DNA of 64,000 bases, from NCBI RefSeq assembly GCF_039533965.1, contig NZ_BAAAUN010000001.1, forward strand, positions 3,384,950-3,448,949, written 5' to 3'. Below are positions 23,546-32,316 of this stretch, piece after piece. A model generated the notes under the pieces. The model made no database searches. It saw only the letters and a list, made by a program, of their open reading frames with translations, and had not been told where the DNA came from. This DNA comes from Microbacterium luteolum (GTDB taxonomy: Bacteria; Actinomycetota; Actinomycetes; Actinomycetales; Microbacteriaceae). Positions within the stretch are counted from its first letter, which is position 1. Each line of letters opens with the position of its first letter. Position numbers and translations under genes: made by a program.

Positions 23546-24367
23546 CGCAGGGGCGAGCTCGATCGGAACCTGAAGCTCCGTGACCCAGCCGTCGCCCGGG
23601 ACATGGCCGGGGGCCTCGAGGTAGACCTCCCGGCACGGACCGATCATCGAGTACCCGTCCGCGACGATCCGCGTCATGAGCGCGCCCCACGACTCGTGGA
23701 TGCTCGTCATGTCGCCGCGATGGCGGAGCCGTGCCATCATCGGAGCGGCCGGGAGTCGCACGACTTCGTACCCGTTGCCCGGCACCGGCACCGGTTCCGC
23801 GGTGTAGGAGATATGCACATCGATGTCATCCGACTCTTCGCGGGGGACGTACCAGAAGATACCCGGTTCGATCAGCGGGCGGCCGGCGGCCTCGAGAGCG
23901 TCGTCCAGCCGCGGGATCAGGTCCCCGATGACCTGGCCGACGGCCTCGGACCCGCCGCCGACAGCCACGGCCTCGGTGGCATAGACGGTGACCGCTTCGG
24001 ACGCGGCGTACTCGACGGCGTCCGTGGGTTCCCGTCCCGTCTCGCTGAGCTGTCGGTCGAGTCGCTGCAGCCGCGCCGCGTCGGCGTCGAGGGAGGCCAC
24101 AAGCTCCGCGCGACGCTCCCGCAGGACCGCGCGCAGTGATCGCTCCGGATCATCCGACGCCAGGACGCGGCCGATGGCCGGCAGGCCGATCCCGAGGTCC
24201 CGCAGGGTCGCTATGCGGTAGAGGTCGGGCAGCTGCCGGGCCGCGTACTGCCGGCGTCCTGTCTGGTCGTCGGTGTGGGCAGGTGTCAGCAGTCCGATGG
24301 CGTCATAGTGGCGCAGCATCCGCGGACTGATGCGTCCGAATGCGGCGAACTCTCCGATGGTGTACAT
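23540..24367 (-). CDS. MerR-family regulator with GyrI-like effector domain
   Basis: 275 residues. The N-terminal MerR helix-turn-helix (MYTIGEFAAFGRISPRMLRHY, wing GRRQY) and coiled coil (about 75-115) are followed by a GyrI/BmrR-like ligand domain (about 120-270, ending WVTELQVPI). Such proteins sense hydrophobic compounds. The ATG at 24367 opens the MerR domain; a TTG at 24406 would add 13 unrelated residues. The promoter carries TGACACTGTG, shared with the paralogue at 35648. No obvious efflux target is adjacent except the convergent flavoenzyme. Confidence 0.88.
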   Translation of the reverse strand: MYTIGEFAAFGRISPRMLRHYDAIGLLTPAHTDDQTGRRQYAARQLPDLYRIATLRDLGIGLPAIGRVLASDDPERSLRAVLRERRAELVASLDADAARLQRLDRQLSETGREPTDAVEYAASEAVTVYATEAVAVGGGSEAVGQVIGDLIPRLDDALEAAGRPLIEPGIFWYVPREESDDIDVHISYTAEPVPVPGNGYEVVRLPAAPMMARLRHRGDMTSIHESWGALMTRIVADGYSMIGPCREVYLEAPGHVPGDGWVTELQVPIELAPAS

Positions 24368-24386
24368 GATTGGCCAGTCTTCCTCT

Positions 24387-24396
24387 TGACACTGTG
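24387..24396. promoter_or_regulatory. MerR-type promoter element TGACACTGTG
   Basis: The same ten bases occur at 35618-35627 before the other MerR-GyrI gene. They lie within 30 bases of this start codon, where MerR proteins bind stretched promoters. Confidence 0.5.
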
Positions 24397-24426
24397 TGAG
24401 GAGCAAGTCTCACTTCCGCGCGCGGA

Positions 24427-25637
24427 TCATTCGTGCTCCGGCAGCAGCGGCGTGGACCAGCCCGGATCACGACCGAGTTGCGCGGCGCGGGCGACCGACG
24501 CCGCGCCGTAGCGATCGCGGACCGCGTCGATCACCGTGTCGAGGCGCTCCCCGTCGTCGCTGAATCCGAGCTCGTCGAGGGGAAGCTCCGGCTGCACCCT
24601 GTCGGCATGGTCGAGCTGCGAGAGGGAGATGCCGATGAGGGTGATGCCGCGCTCGGCGATCTCGGGCCGCGCCGCGACGAGCAGCATCCGGGCAACGGTG
24701 AGCAGTCTGGCACTGCGGTCGGTCGGGGCGCCGAGTGAGCGCGATCGGGTCGCCTTCGCGAAGTCGCCGAAGCGCAGGCGCAGCACGACGGTGCGGCACA
24801 CGCGGTCGCCGTCGCGGAGGCGCCGGCCGAGTCGATCGACGATCTGCGTGAGGATGAGGTCGAGCTCCTCGGCCGATCGCGGGCGGCTGCCGAGGGCGCG
24901 CTGCGAGCCGATGGAGCCGCGGCGCCGCGTCGTGTCGACGGGGCGCGGATCTCGCAGCCGCGCCAGCGCGTGCACGTGGGCACCGGTCGCCTTGCCGAGA
25001 AGCCGCTGGGCCGCGGACGCCTCGAGCTCCGCGAGCTGACCGACGGTGCGGATGCCGAGCCTGTGCAGCTTCTCGGCCGTCACGGCGCCGACGCCCCACA
25101 GTCGCTCGACCGGCAGGGGGAGCAGGAACTCCTCCTCGTGGTCGGGCTCGACCACGAGGAGGCCGTCGGGTTTGCTGACGGCGCTGGCGACCTTCGCCAG
25201 GAACTTGGTCCTCGCGACACCGACGGAGATGGCCAGACCGACCTCGGTGCGCACGCGCTCCCGCAGCCGCATCGCGATCTGCTCGGGTGCGCCCGCGATG
25301 CGCCGGAGTCCGCCGACCTCGAGGAACGCCTCGTCGATGGAGAGCCCCTCGACCAGCGGGGTCGTGTCGCGGAAGATCGCGAACACGTCTCTGCTCGCCG
25401 CGGAGTACGCGTCCATCCTCGGCGGGACGACGACGGCATCCGGGCGCAGAGCCGAAGCGCCTGCCGGCCGCCCATCGCGGTGCGCACGCCGCGGGCCTTG
25501 GCCTCGTAGCTCGCGGCCAGGACGACTCCGCCCCCGACGATCACCGGCTTCCCGCGCAGCGCCGGTGCGTCCCGTTGCTCGACCGAGGCGTAGAAGGCGT
25601 CGAGATCGGCATGCAGCACGGTGGCTTCGTCCCGCAT
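24427..25637 (-). pseudogene. dinB: DNA polymerase IV (DinB) interrupted by a frameshift
   Basis: Y-family translesion polymerase, about 400 codons in all. The first 64 codons (ATG 25637, AGGAG ribosome site) read [35 protein letters not shown]. The protein then continues in another frame as [57 protein letters not shown] and the little-finger domain. Near 25444-25446 the sequence TGCGCCCGG has two bases too many (or one too few) for the expected Leu-Cys-Pro-Asp. All catalytic acidic residues are intact on the two sides, so this is either a recent mutation or a sequencing error. Confidence 0.85.
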
Positions 25638-25724
25638 CGCGTCTCCTGTCGACGGGAAGATCGTCGCATGCACCGGGGACATCGGATCTTCCGCTCCGTG
25701 CACGATCGTTGCTCCAGGTCGATA

Positions 25725-25770
25725 GTTGCGCTTACGCAACCAAAAGGGGTATAGTTGACCCTTGTCAACT
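25725..25770. promoter_or_regulatory. Promoter with two MarR-type palindromes
   Basis: GTTGCG-CTTA-CGCAAC (25725-25740) and AGTTGAC-CCTT-GTCAACT (25753-25770) share the pattern TAGTTG-N8-CAAC, with centres 29 bases apart. A -35 (TTGCGC, 25726-25731) and -10 (TATAGT, 25750-25755) separated by 18 bases fall on the two sites. The MarR gene two positions downstream is the likely binder. Confidence 0.75.
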
Positions 25771-25793
25771 TTCAACACAGGAGCATTCACCCC

Positions 25794-27512
25794 GTGACTA
25801 ACGCCTCACCTTCCTCCGCGACCGAGGCCGTGCGCTCACCGCGCGAGGTCTTCACCGCGATCTCCGGCCTCGTCGTCGGCATGTTCGTCGCCGTGCTCTC
25901 GGGCACCGTGGTGTCGACTTCGATGCCGGTCATCATCGCCGACCTCGGCGGCACGCAGTCCCAGTACACCTGGGTCATCACCGCGAGCCTGCTGGCGACC
26001 GCCGTCTCGACGCCCATCTGGGGCAAGCTCGCCGACCTGGTCGACCGCAAGATCCTCGTCCAGATCTCCCTGATCCTCTTCACCGTCGGCACCGTGATCG
26101 CCGGCTTCTCGACCGACACGAACATGCTGATCGCCGTGCGCGTCGTCCAGGGCATCGGCGTCGGCGGCCTGATGTCGCTGGTCATGATCGCCGTCGCGCT
26201 CATCATCTCCCCGCGCGAACGCGGCAAGTACATGGGCGTCGTCGGCGGCATCATGGCCCTCGGCACCATCGGTGGCCCGCTGCTCGGCGGCCTCCTCACC
26301 GATGTCTGGGGCTGGCGCTCCAACTTCTTCGTCGGCGTGCCGTTCGCGATCCTCGCCCTCGTGCTGCTGCAGTTCACGCTGCACCTGCCGAAGCCCCAGC
26401 GCGACACCAAGGTCTCGATCGACTACTTCGGTATCGTCCTCCTCGCCGTCGGCGTCTCCACCCTCCTCATCTGGGTGTCGATGGGCGGCAGCCAGTTCGA
26501 CTGGGACTCCTCGACGAGCATCATGCTCGCCGTGACCGCCGGCGTCGCGATCGCCGCGTTCATCACGGTCGAGTTCTTCGTCAAGGAGCCGATCGTGCCG
26601 ATGTCGCTCTTCCGCAACCGCACCTTCACGCTCTCGGTCATCGCATCGATCGCCATCGGTGTCTCGATGTTCGCGACGTCCGTGTTCCTCGCGCAGTACT
26701 TCCAGCTCGCCCGCGGCGCCACGCCGACGGAGTCGGGTCTGATGACCATCCCGATGATCATCGGCCAGATGGGTGCGTCGATCATCATCGGCCAGCTCGT
26801 GAGCCGCTTCGGCAAGTGGAAGGGCTGGATGCTGACCGGGTCGGTCCTGACGACGATCGGCGTCAGCCTGATGGCGACGCTGCGCTACGACACCCCGTTC
26901 CCGCTGGTGGCCGTCTACATGTTCGTCCTCGGCGCCGGTCTCGGCATGGTCATGCAGAACCTCACGCTCATCGTGCAGAACGACACCGCCCCGCAGCAGC
27001 TGGGCGCAGCATCCTCGAACGTCAACTTCTTCCGCACCATCGCCGGCACCATCGGCGTCACCGTGATGGGCTCGCTCCTGTCGACCAGCGTCGCGAGCTA
27101 CATCACCGACGGCCTCGACGGCTTCGTGCCGACCACGCCGGATGAAGTCGGCGCGCTGGAGCACCTCGCGTCGGGCGACGTCCCGAAGGTCGGGCAGCTC
27201 CCCGACACGATCCGCGCGATCGTCGAGGGCGCCTACGGCCACGGCATCGCGGATGCGTTCATCATCGCGATCCCGCTCGCCGTGATCGCCATCATCGCGA
27301 TCGCGTTCATCAAGAACAAGCCGCTCTCGACGAAGAACGCCGCAGAGCAGCTTCGCGACCAGGCCGAGGAATCGGTGATCGAGGTCGCCGAAGCCGAGGT
27401 GGGCGCATCGCTCTCGACCGGGACCATCCGGATCGCGAGCGCCGAGTCCGCGTCGCCGACCACCGGATCGGTGACCGTGCTCGAGCGCGAGGACCCGGAG
27501 CCGAGGCGCTGA
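25794..27512 (+). CDS. DHA2-family MFS multidrug exporter
   Basis: 572 residues with about 14 helices, typical of EmrB/QacA drug:H+ antiporters. N-terminal motif [16 protein letters not shown], motif A-like [10 protein letters not shown], motif C-like [21 protein letters not shown]-terminal cytoplasmic tail of about 60 residues is Ser/Thr/Glu-rich. I chose GTG 25794 (AGGAG ten bases upstream); a TTG at 25755 lies inside the operator. The promoter carries two MarR-type palindromes and the MarR gene follows after one base, so drug-induced derepression is the likely control. Confidence 0.9.
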   Translation: MTNASPSSATEAVRSPREVFTAISGLVVGMFVAVLSGTVVSTSMPVIIADLGGTQSQYTWVITASLLATAVSTPIWGKLADLVDRKILVQISLILFTVGTVIAGFSTDTNMLIAVRVVQGIGVGGLMSLVMIAVALIISPRERGKYMGVVGGIMALGTIGGPLLGGLLTDVWGWRSNFFVGVPFAILALVLLQFTLHLPKPQRDTKVSIDYFGIVLLAVGVSTLLIWVSMGGSQFDWDSSTSIMLAVTAGVAIAAFITVEFFVKEPIVPMSLFRNRTFTLSVIASIAIGVSMFATSVFLAQYFQLARGATPTESGLMTIPMIIGQMGASIIIGQLVSRFGKWKGWMLTGSVLTTIGVSLMATLRYDTPFPLVAVYMFVLGAGLGMVMQNLTLIVQNDTAPQQLGAASSNVNFFRTIAGTIGVTVMGSLLSTSVASYITDGLDGFVPTTPDEVGALEHLASGDVPKVGQLPDTIRAIVEGAYGHGIADAFIIAIPLAVIAIIAIAFIKNKPLSTKNAAEQLRDQAEESVIEVAEAEVGASLSTGTIRIASAESASPTTGSVTVLEREDPEPRR

Positions 27513-27513
27513 C

Positions 27514-27969
27514 ATGGTCACCACGGAAGCGGCGACGTCTCAGGACGTGGACAGCGCTCTCGGCGACCTCCAGACGCATCTGAACCTCATCTTCGCGAGG
27601 ACCCGGACGCTCTGGAAGGAGTCGGCGGCACGCATCGACCCCGAACTGCAGGTGGGCGGCTACAAGCTGCTGACGTTCATCGAGCGGGCCGACACCGCGA
27701 ACGCACACGAGCTCGCCGAGCGCTTCGAGATGGACAAGTCCGTGATCAGCCGCCAGGTGCGGATGTTGGAGGATCTCGGTCTGATCGAATCCCGCCCGGA
27801 CGAGCGCGACGGGCGGCTGCGGATCCTGACGGCGACGCCGTCGGCCCGCGCCGCCCTCGCCGAGCTGCGCCGCGACCACGCCACACGCCTGCGCACGGTC
27901 GTGGCGGGGCTGACGCAGGACGAGATCGACGCCGCCTCCAAGGTCTTCCGACTGCTCGCGGAGGTCTGA
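27514..27969 (+). CDS. MarR-family regulator of the DHA2 exporter
   Basis: 151 residues, winged helix-turn-helix. Recognition region ELAERFEMDKSVISRQVRMLEDLGLI and wing DERDGRLRILTATP. It starts one base after the exporter's stop codon, so repressor and pump are made together and likely self-regulate through 25725-25770. Clearly paralogous to the MarR protein at 30644 (both share DKS-SRQVR-LE-LGL-ES). A strong terminator follows. Confidence 0.9.
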   Translation: MVTTEAATSQDVDSALGDLQTHLNLIFARTRTLWKESAARIDPELQVGGYKLLTFIERADTANAHELAERFEMDKSVISRQVRMLEDLGLIESRPDERDGRLRILTATPSARAALAELRRDHATRLRTVVAGLTQDEIDAASKVFRLLAEV

Positions 27970-27985
27970 CCGGAGTCCGGATCGG

Positions 27986-28014
27986 AGCCCCGCCGTCACG
28001 TCGACGGCGGGGCT
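27986..28014 (+). terminator. Intrinsic-type terminator after the MarR gene
   Basis: 12-base-pair stem AGCCCCGCCGTC with GACGGCGGGGCT, 5-base loop, then TCCTC. Confidence 0.85.
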
Positions 28015-28116
28015 TCCTCATGACGTCCGGGCTTGGTGAACGAGCGCTTCTGTGGTTCAGTCGAGTGTCTTGTCTGCTCGATTCGGCAGTCCAAGGCCGA
28101 ACAGAACGGTGCTTCT

Positions 28117-28842
28117 GTGAACTGGATCGCCTCGAACATCGCCTTGATCATCGATCTCACGATGAATCACGTTCGACTGGCGATCCTTCCCATCATCCTC
28201 GGCTTCGTGATCGCCGTGCCGCTGGGCTGGGTGGCCAGCCGCAACCGCGTCGCCCGAACCTTCATCATCACCACCGGCAGCCTGCTCTACACGATCCCCT
28301 CGCTGCCGCTGTTCGTCATCCTGCCGGTCATCCTCGGCACCCGGATCCTCGATGACACGAACCTGGTGGTCGCGCTCACGATCTACGCGGTCGCGATCAT
28401 GCTGCGTTCGGCGACGGACGCCTTCGGATCCGTCGATCGATCGGTCATCGATGCGGCGGAGGCGATCGGCTTCTCCCGAGCAGGTCGGTTCTGGCGCGTC
28501 GAGTTCCCGCTCGCGGGTCCGGTGCTGATCGCCGGTCTCCGCGTCGTCTCCGTGTCGACCATCGCTCTCGTCTCGGTGGGCGTGATCATCGGCTCCGAGA
28601 ACCTCGGCTACCTGTTCCAGAACGGCAAGCAGCGCGGCATCCTCGAGGAGGTCGTCGTCGGGATCGTCATGAGCCTCCTCATCGCCCTTGTCTTCGACCT
28701 GATCCTGGTGGCACTCGGGCGGGTCCTGATGCCCTGGAGCCGGGCGTCCGGTGTACGTACCCCGCGAGGCACTGCTACCGGCAGCGATACCGGCAGCGAC
28801 AGCGCCCGTCGGGTCCTGGCATCCCCGGGACAGGGGGTCTGA
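28117..28842 (+). CDS. Compatible-solute ABC importer permease 1 (OpuCB/ProW-like)
   Basis: 241 residues, about six helices. The permease signature region is VIDAAEAIGFSRAGRFWRVEFPLAGPVLI, with YTIPSLPLFVILP typical of OpuC/ProW permeases of glycine betaine, choline or carnitine importers. A hydrophilic Ser/Gly/Thr tail of about 30 residues follows the last helix. GTG 28117 is chosen because the family N-terminus (NWIASNIALII) begins there. A GTG at 28033 would add 28 Cys-containing, unrelated residues. The stop overlaps the next ATG. No ATPase gene accompanies the operon. Confidence 0.85.
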   Translation: MNWIASNIALIIDLTMNHVRLAILPIILGFVIAVPLGWVASRNRVARTFIITTGSLLYTIPSLPLFVILPVILGTRILDDTNLVVALTIYAVAIMLRSATDAFGSVDRSVIDAAEAIGFSRAGRFWRVEFPLAGPVLIAGLRVVSVSTIALVSVGVIIGSENLGYLFQNGKQRGILEEVVVGIVMSLLIALVFDLILVALGRVLMPWSRASGVRTPRGTATGSDTGSDSARRVLASPGQGV

Positions 28843-29612
28843 TGGACTTCCTCCGGAACGCCATCGCCTGGATCTTCGATCCGGCCAACTGGGTGCCGGG
28901 CTCGCAGAGTCCTCTGCCCATCGGCGACCGGCTCGTCGAGCACCTCGTCTACTCGGGCGTCTCACTCGCTATCGCGATGGTCATCGCCCTCCCGCTCGGC
29001 TTCTTCATCGGGCACACCGGACGCGGCCGCCAGTTCGTGATCGGCTTCACCGGTGCCATGCGCGCTCTTCCGACACTCGGACTGCTCTTCTTCCTCACCA
29101 TGGTGCTGCGCGCCGGTCTCACCACCACGCCCGCCGTTCTCATCGGCTCGATCGTCGCATTCGTGCTGCTGGCGATTCCGTCGATCCTCGCCGGCGCCTA
29201 CGCCGGGCTCGAGAGCGTCGGCCGTGAATCGATCGACGCGGCGCGATCGATCGGGATGACGGAGCTGCAGATCCTGTTCAAGGTCGAGATCCCGCTCGGA
29301 CTGCCGGTGATCATCGGCGGCATCCGGTCGGCCGCGCTGCAGGTCATCGCGACGGTGACGATCGCCTCGTACGTCGGACTCGGGGGCCTCGGGCGCATCA
29401 TCTCCTCCGGCATCGGCCTGAACGACTACACCGTGATCCTCGGCGGTGCGCTGCTGGTGACCGTCCTGGCGCTGAGCGTCGACGGTCTCTTCGCGCTTCT
29501 CCAGCGTCTCACCAGAACTCCGGGACGCACGTCCCGTTCTCTCCGCAGTTCGCCGCGAAACCGATCGGATGCCGCCGCGCCTCCGGTCATCGACGAAAGG
29601 ATCCCCGCATGA
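28842..29612 (+). CDS. Compatible-solute ABC importer permease 2 (OpuCD/ProW-like)
   Basis: 256 residues with about six helices. Conserved MRALPTLGLLFFLTMVL and coupling loop ESIDAARSIGMTELQILFKVEIPLG-type sequence (first part ESIDAARSIGMTELQ) mark it as the partner of the preceding permease. The C-terminal 35 residues are Arg/Ser-rich and cytoplasmic. It starts one base into the previous stop (TGATG) and ends in overlap with the binding-protein gene. The two permeases would form a heterodimeric channel. Confidence 0.87.
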   Translation: MDFLRNAIAWIFDPANWVPGSQSPLPIGDRLVEHLVYSGVSLAIAMVIALPLGFFIGHTGRGRQFVIGFTGAMRALPTLGLLFFLTMVLRAGLTTTPAVLIGSIVAFVLLAIPSILAGAYAGLESVGRESIDAARSIGMTELQILFKVEIPLGLPVIIGGIRSAALQVIATVTIASYVGLGGLGRIISSGIGLNDYTVILGGALLVTVLALSVDGLFALLQRLTRTPGRTSRSLRSSPRNRSDAAAPPVIDERIPA

Positions 29613-30556
29613 CCTCCCGAACCTCCAAGACCTGGTTGACCGCCTGCCTGCTCGCCGTCAGCACCACCGTCGCACTCGCCGGATGCGCGACCACCGACCC
29701 GACGTCGCCCAGTGGCGAGTCGGCGAAGGGCGACGCCGTCGTGGTGGGGTCCTTCGCCTTCCCCGAGAGCGAGATCCTCGGCGAGATCTATGCGCAGGCG
29801 CTCGAGGCCGAAGGCTTCGACGTGTCGACCAAGTTCAACATCGGTCCCCGACAGCAGACGATTCCGGCTCTGCAGGACGGCTCGATCAACCTCATCCCCG
29901 AGTACAACGGCAATCTGCTGGCCTACTACGACACGGACTACGCGGAGCGGACGACCGAGGACGTCGACGCCGCGCTGCCGGATGCGGTGGCGGCCGATGA
30001 CCTGCAGGTGCTCGACTCGGCCGAGGCGGAGGACAAGGACGCCTATGTCGTCACGAAGAAGACCGCCGAGGACAACGACCTGAAATCGATCGGCGACCTG
30101 AAGGCGCTGGAGCCCTTCTCGCTCGCCTCGAACCCGCAGTTCGGCGAACTCGGCTACGGCATCCCGGGGCTGCGCGACGTCTACGGTGTGGGCGTGGAAG
30201 CGGGCCAGGTCACCTTCGTCCCGTACGAGGACTTCGGCGGACCCGACACGGTTCAGGCGCTCGTCGACGGCACGGTGCAGGTCGCGGACATCTACACGAC
30301 CTCGCCGGCCATCACCGCCGAGGACCTCGTCGTGCTCGAGGATCCCGAGAACATGATCTCGGCGCAGAACATCATCCCGCTGCTCTCGAAGGACATCTAC
30401 TCCGACAAGCTCGCAGAGGTGCTCGACGCCATCTCGGCGAAGCTCACGACCGAGGACCTGATCGAGCTCCGCAACCGCGTCGAGGGCGACGAGAAGGCTT
30501 CGGCCGCGGATGCGGCTCAGGAGTGGCTCACCGCCGCAGGCCTCCTCAAGAAGTGA
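29609..30556 (+). CDS. Glycine betaine/choline-type substrate-binding lipoprotein
   Basis: 315 residues, OpuAC/OsmX fold. A signal peptide with lipobox LAGC (lipidated C26) anchors it outside the membrane. Family marks are VVVGSFAFPESEILGEIYAQAL, FNIGPRQQTIPALQDGSINLIPEYNG (first part FNIGPRQQTIPAL) and the closing NRVEGDEKASAADAAQEWL. It delivers quaternary amines or similar osmolytes to the two permeases upstream. A strong hairpin terminator follows. The importer needs an ATPase from elsewhere in the genome. Confidence 0.9.
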   Translation: MTSRTSKTWLTACLLAVSTTVALAGCATTDPTSPSGESAKGDAVVVGSFAFPESEILGEIYAQALEAEGFDVSTKFNIGPRQQTIPALQDGSINLIPEYNGNLLAYYDTDYAERTTEDVDAALPDAVAADDLQVLDSAEAEDKDAYVVTKKTAEDNDLKSIGDLKALEPFSLASNPQFGELGYGIPGLRDVYGVGVEAGQVTFVPYEDFGGPDTVQALVDGTVQVADIYTTSPAITAEDLVVLEDPENMISAQNIIPLLSKDIYSDKLAEVLDAISAKLTTEDLIELRNRVEGDEKASAADAAQEWLTAAGLLKK

Positions 30557-30593
30557 TGCCGGAGGTCTTCCGACCTCTCTCGCACGCACGAAC

Positions 30594-30626
30594 GAAGCCT
30601 CGCCGTCACTGTGACGGCGAGGCTTC
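30594..30626 (+). terminator. Intrinsic-type terminator after the binding-protein gene
   Basis: 15-base-pair perfect stem GAAGCCTCGCCGTCA with TGACGGCGAGGCTTC and a 3-base loop. It ends the importer operon just before the -10 of the next MarR gene. Confidence 0.85.
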
Positions 30627-30630
30627 GCCG

Positions 30631-30636
30631 TAAGCT
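30631..30636 (+). promoter_or_regulatory. -10 box of the second MarR gene (leaderless)
   Basis: TAAGCT, seven bases before ATG 30644. Confidence 0.5.
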
Positions 30637-30643
30637 GGCGACC

Positions 30644-31153
30644 ATGAGCGCCTCGACCGACGAACCCGCCCGCACGGGCGCGCCCGCCGCCGCGCCCGAA
30701 GGTGCGGGAAGCGCCGAATCCGCGAGCACCGAGCTCGATCAGGCGATCTCGCGCGTCGAGCACGAGCTGGGGCGACTCTTCGCCCGCATCCGCGTGAGCT
30801 GGCGCGAGGCCGCGACGACCGTGCATCCCGATCTGCAGCCGCTCGGGTATCAGGTGCTCACCTCGATCGCGTCGGGCAAGGCGACGTCTGCGGGCGCGAT
30901 CATCGAGCGCCTGCAGACCGACAAGTCGGCCGTGAGCCGGCAGGTTCGTCAGCTCGAGGAGCTGGGGCTGGTGGAGAGCGTCCGCGACCCGGACGACCGT
31001 CGGGCGCGCGTGCTCGTCGCGACCGAGCTCGCCCAGGAGCGCGTGGCCCTGGCCCGCTCCCGGTACGAGGCACGACTGGGGGAGAGGCTGCGCCGCTGGT
31101 CGGCAGACGACCTCGACCACTTCACCGAGTTGCTCGCCGCGTTCGGCGACTGA
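30644..31153 (+). CDS. MarR-family regulator
   Basis: 169 residues. A disordered Ala/Glu/Pro/Ser-rich N-terminus (about 30 residues) precedes the winged helix domain: AGAIIERLQTDKSAVSRQVRQ, wing DPDDRRARVLVATE. Paralogue of the MarR protein at 27514. ATG 30644 is preferred to a GTG at 30611 because the latter lies within the terminator stem. TAAGCT seven bases upstream suggests a leaderless message. Target unknown; it sits just after the osmolyte importer. Confidence 0.87.
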   Translation: MSASTDEPARTGAPAAAPEGAGSAESASTELDQAISRVEHELGRLFARIRVSWREAATTVHPDLQPLGYQVLTSIASGKATSAGAIIERLQTDKSAVSRQVRQLEELGLVESVRDPDDRRARVLVATELAQERVALARSRYEARLGERLRRWSADDLDHFTELLAAFGD

Positions 31154-31170
31154 TCCGGGGCCTCGACCCG

Positions 31171-31563
31171 TCAGGCTTCGAGCTGCGCTCGTATCCGCAG
31201 GTGCGGTTCCGAGTCCGCGTGCTCCACGATGCGCCCGCCCACGATGCGGTAGATGCCGAACTCGGCGACGTTCACGTGCCGACGGGTCGCTGACAGCCCG
31301 TGGAAGACCCCGGAGTGCGTGCCGCTGCCGCGCAGGTGAGCGGCGATCCGATCATCCTCGATCACGAGCTGGATGCGCCGCCACCGCCAGTCGGGGAACG
31401 CATGGAACAGGTCGGCCATGTCGTCGATCCACGCGTCCACGCCGCCGGGAAGGTGCGCACGTCGCACCTGCGGATCGACGAACTCCCGGAGGGCATCCAG
31501 ATCGTGCGCGTTGCAGACGTCCAGGTACTCGGCGAACCACTCCCTCGTCTGCCACGGCTCCAC
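31171..31563 (-). CDS. SnoaL/NTF2-like protein
   Basis: 130 residues with the cone-shaped NTF2-like pattern: WFAEYLDVCNAHDLDALREFVDP at the start (EYLDVCNAHDLDALREF), DLFHAFPDWRWRRIQLV in the middle and the final FGIYRIVGGRIVEHADSE strands, as in SnoaL polyketide-cyclase-like proteins. Enzymatic role unknown. GTG start, with GATAAT six bases before the GGAGAG-GTG region. It is convergent with the MarR gene. Confidence 0.8.
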   Translation of the reverse strand: MEPWQTREWFAEYLDVCNAHDLDALREFVDPQVRRAHLPGGVDAWIDDMADLFHAFPDWRWRRIQLVIEDDRIAAHLRGSGTHSGVFHGLSATRRHVNVAEFGIYRIVGGRIVEHADSEPHLRIRAQLEA

Positions 31564-31645
31564 CTCTCCATTATCCGGGTGCTTCTCTCGAAGCGGCGCG
31601 GCCGACGAGAGGGACCCGGAGACGGCCGCATACTCGCGCGCGGCG

Positions 31646-31651
31646 TAGCCT
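31646..31651 (+). promoter_or_regulatory. -10 box of the DUF1684 gene (leaderless)
   Basis: TAGCCT, seven bases before ATG 31659. Confidence 0.5.
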
Positions 31652-31658
31652 GAACCTC

Positions 31659-32294
31659 ATGACGCTCGAGAAAGCCCGCACCGCCGCCGAGGTCGTCGAC
31701 TGGCGCCGCCGGGTCTTCGCCCTGTACGCCGCCATCCGCGACGCCGAGTCCCCGGAGGACGCGCACGAGCTCTGGCGGATCGAGCGCGACGAACTGCTGC
31801 TCCATCATCCGGCGACCCCGCTCCTGTCGGAGGATCGGCTCCTGTTCGACGGGCTGCCGATCGCCTCGTACGACCCGCAGTGGCGCTTCGAGCTGCCGAT
31901 CCTCCCCGCCGAGCCCGGCGGCTTCGAGTTCGCGACCGGCACCGACGGCGTCGTGCCGTTCGAGCGGATCGGCATGGTCGAGATCCCCGACACCGGGACG
32001 CTCGACATCTGGCGTCTGACCTCGTACGCCGGCGGACTCTTCATCCCGGTGCGCGACGCGCTCGCCGTACGCCCCGGCGGGACGTACGGCGGGGGACGCT
32101 ACCTGATCGACACCGTCAAGGGCGCCGACCTCGGCTCGGACGCGGAGCGCGGCACGATCGTCCTCGACTTCAACTTCGCGTACAACCCGTCGTGCGCCTA
32201 CGACCCCGCGTGGGCCTGCCCCCTCGCCCAGCCGGGCAATGTGCTCTCCGTCGCGGTCCCGGTCGGCGAGATGTACGCCGGCACGGCGGGCTGA
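31659..32294 (+). CDS. DUF1684 domain protein
   Basis: 211 residues. Start region WRRRVFALYAAIRDAESPEDAHELWRIERDELL (key part HELWRIERDELL), FERIGMVEIP, LDIWRLTSYAGGLFIPVRD and the conserved closing block TIVLDFNFAYNPSCAYDPAW-CPL are those of DUF1684 proteins. Two Cys in the last block could bind metal. Cytoplasmic, function unknown. Leaderless promoter. Confidence 0.85.
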   Translation: MTLEKARTAAEVVDWRRRVFALYAAIRDAESPEDAHELWRIERDELLLHHPATPLLSEDRLLFDGLPIASYDPQWRFELPILPAEPGGFEFATGTDGVVPFERIGMVEIPDTGTLDIWRLTSYAGGLFIPVRDALAVRPGGTYGGGRYLIDTVKGADLGSDAERGTIVLDFNFAYNPSCAYDPAWACPLAQPGNVLSVAVPVGEMYAGTAG

Positions 32295-32316
32295 CGCCCG
32301 CGGGCGGCGGCATCCG

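Noticed and set aside
24368..24406. TTG start 13 codons before the MerR gene at 23540
   Set aside because: MerR proteins begin with the helix-turn-helix at ATG 24367, and the added segment overlaps the likely operator.
25836..27524. 562-codon minus-strand frame
   Set aside because: Antisense to the DHA2 exporter; His/Asp/Arg-rich shadow.
28033..28116. Upstream GTG start for the first OpuC-like permease
   Set aside because: It would add 28 residues with two Cys and no similarity to the family N-terminus; no ribosome site.
30611..30643. Upstream GTG start for the second MarR gene
   Set aside because: It lies inside the terminator stem of the importer operon; ATG 30644 has a -10 box seven bases upstream.
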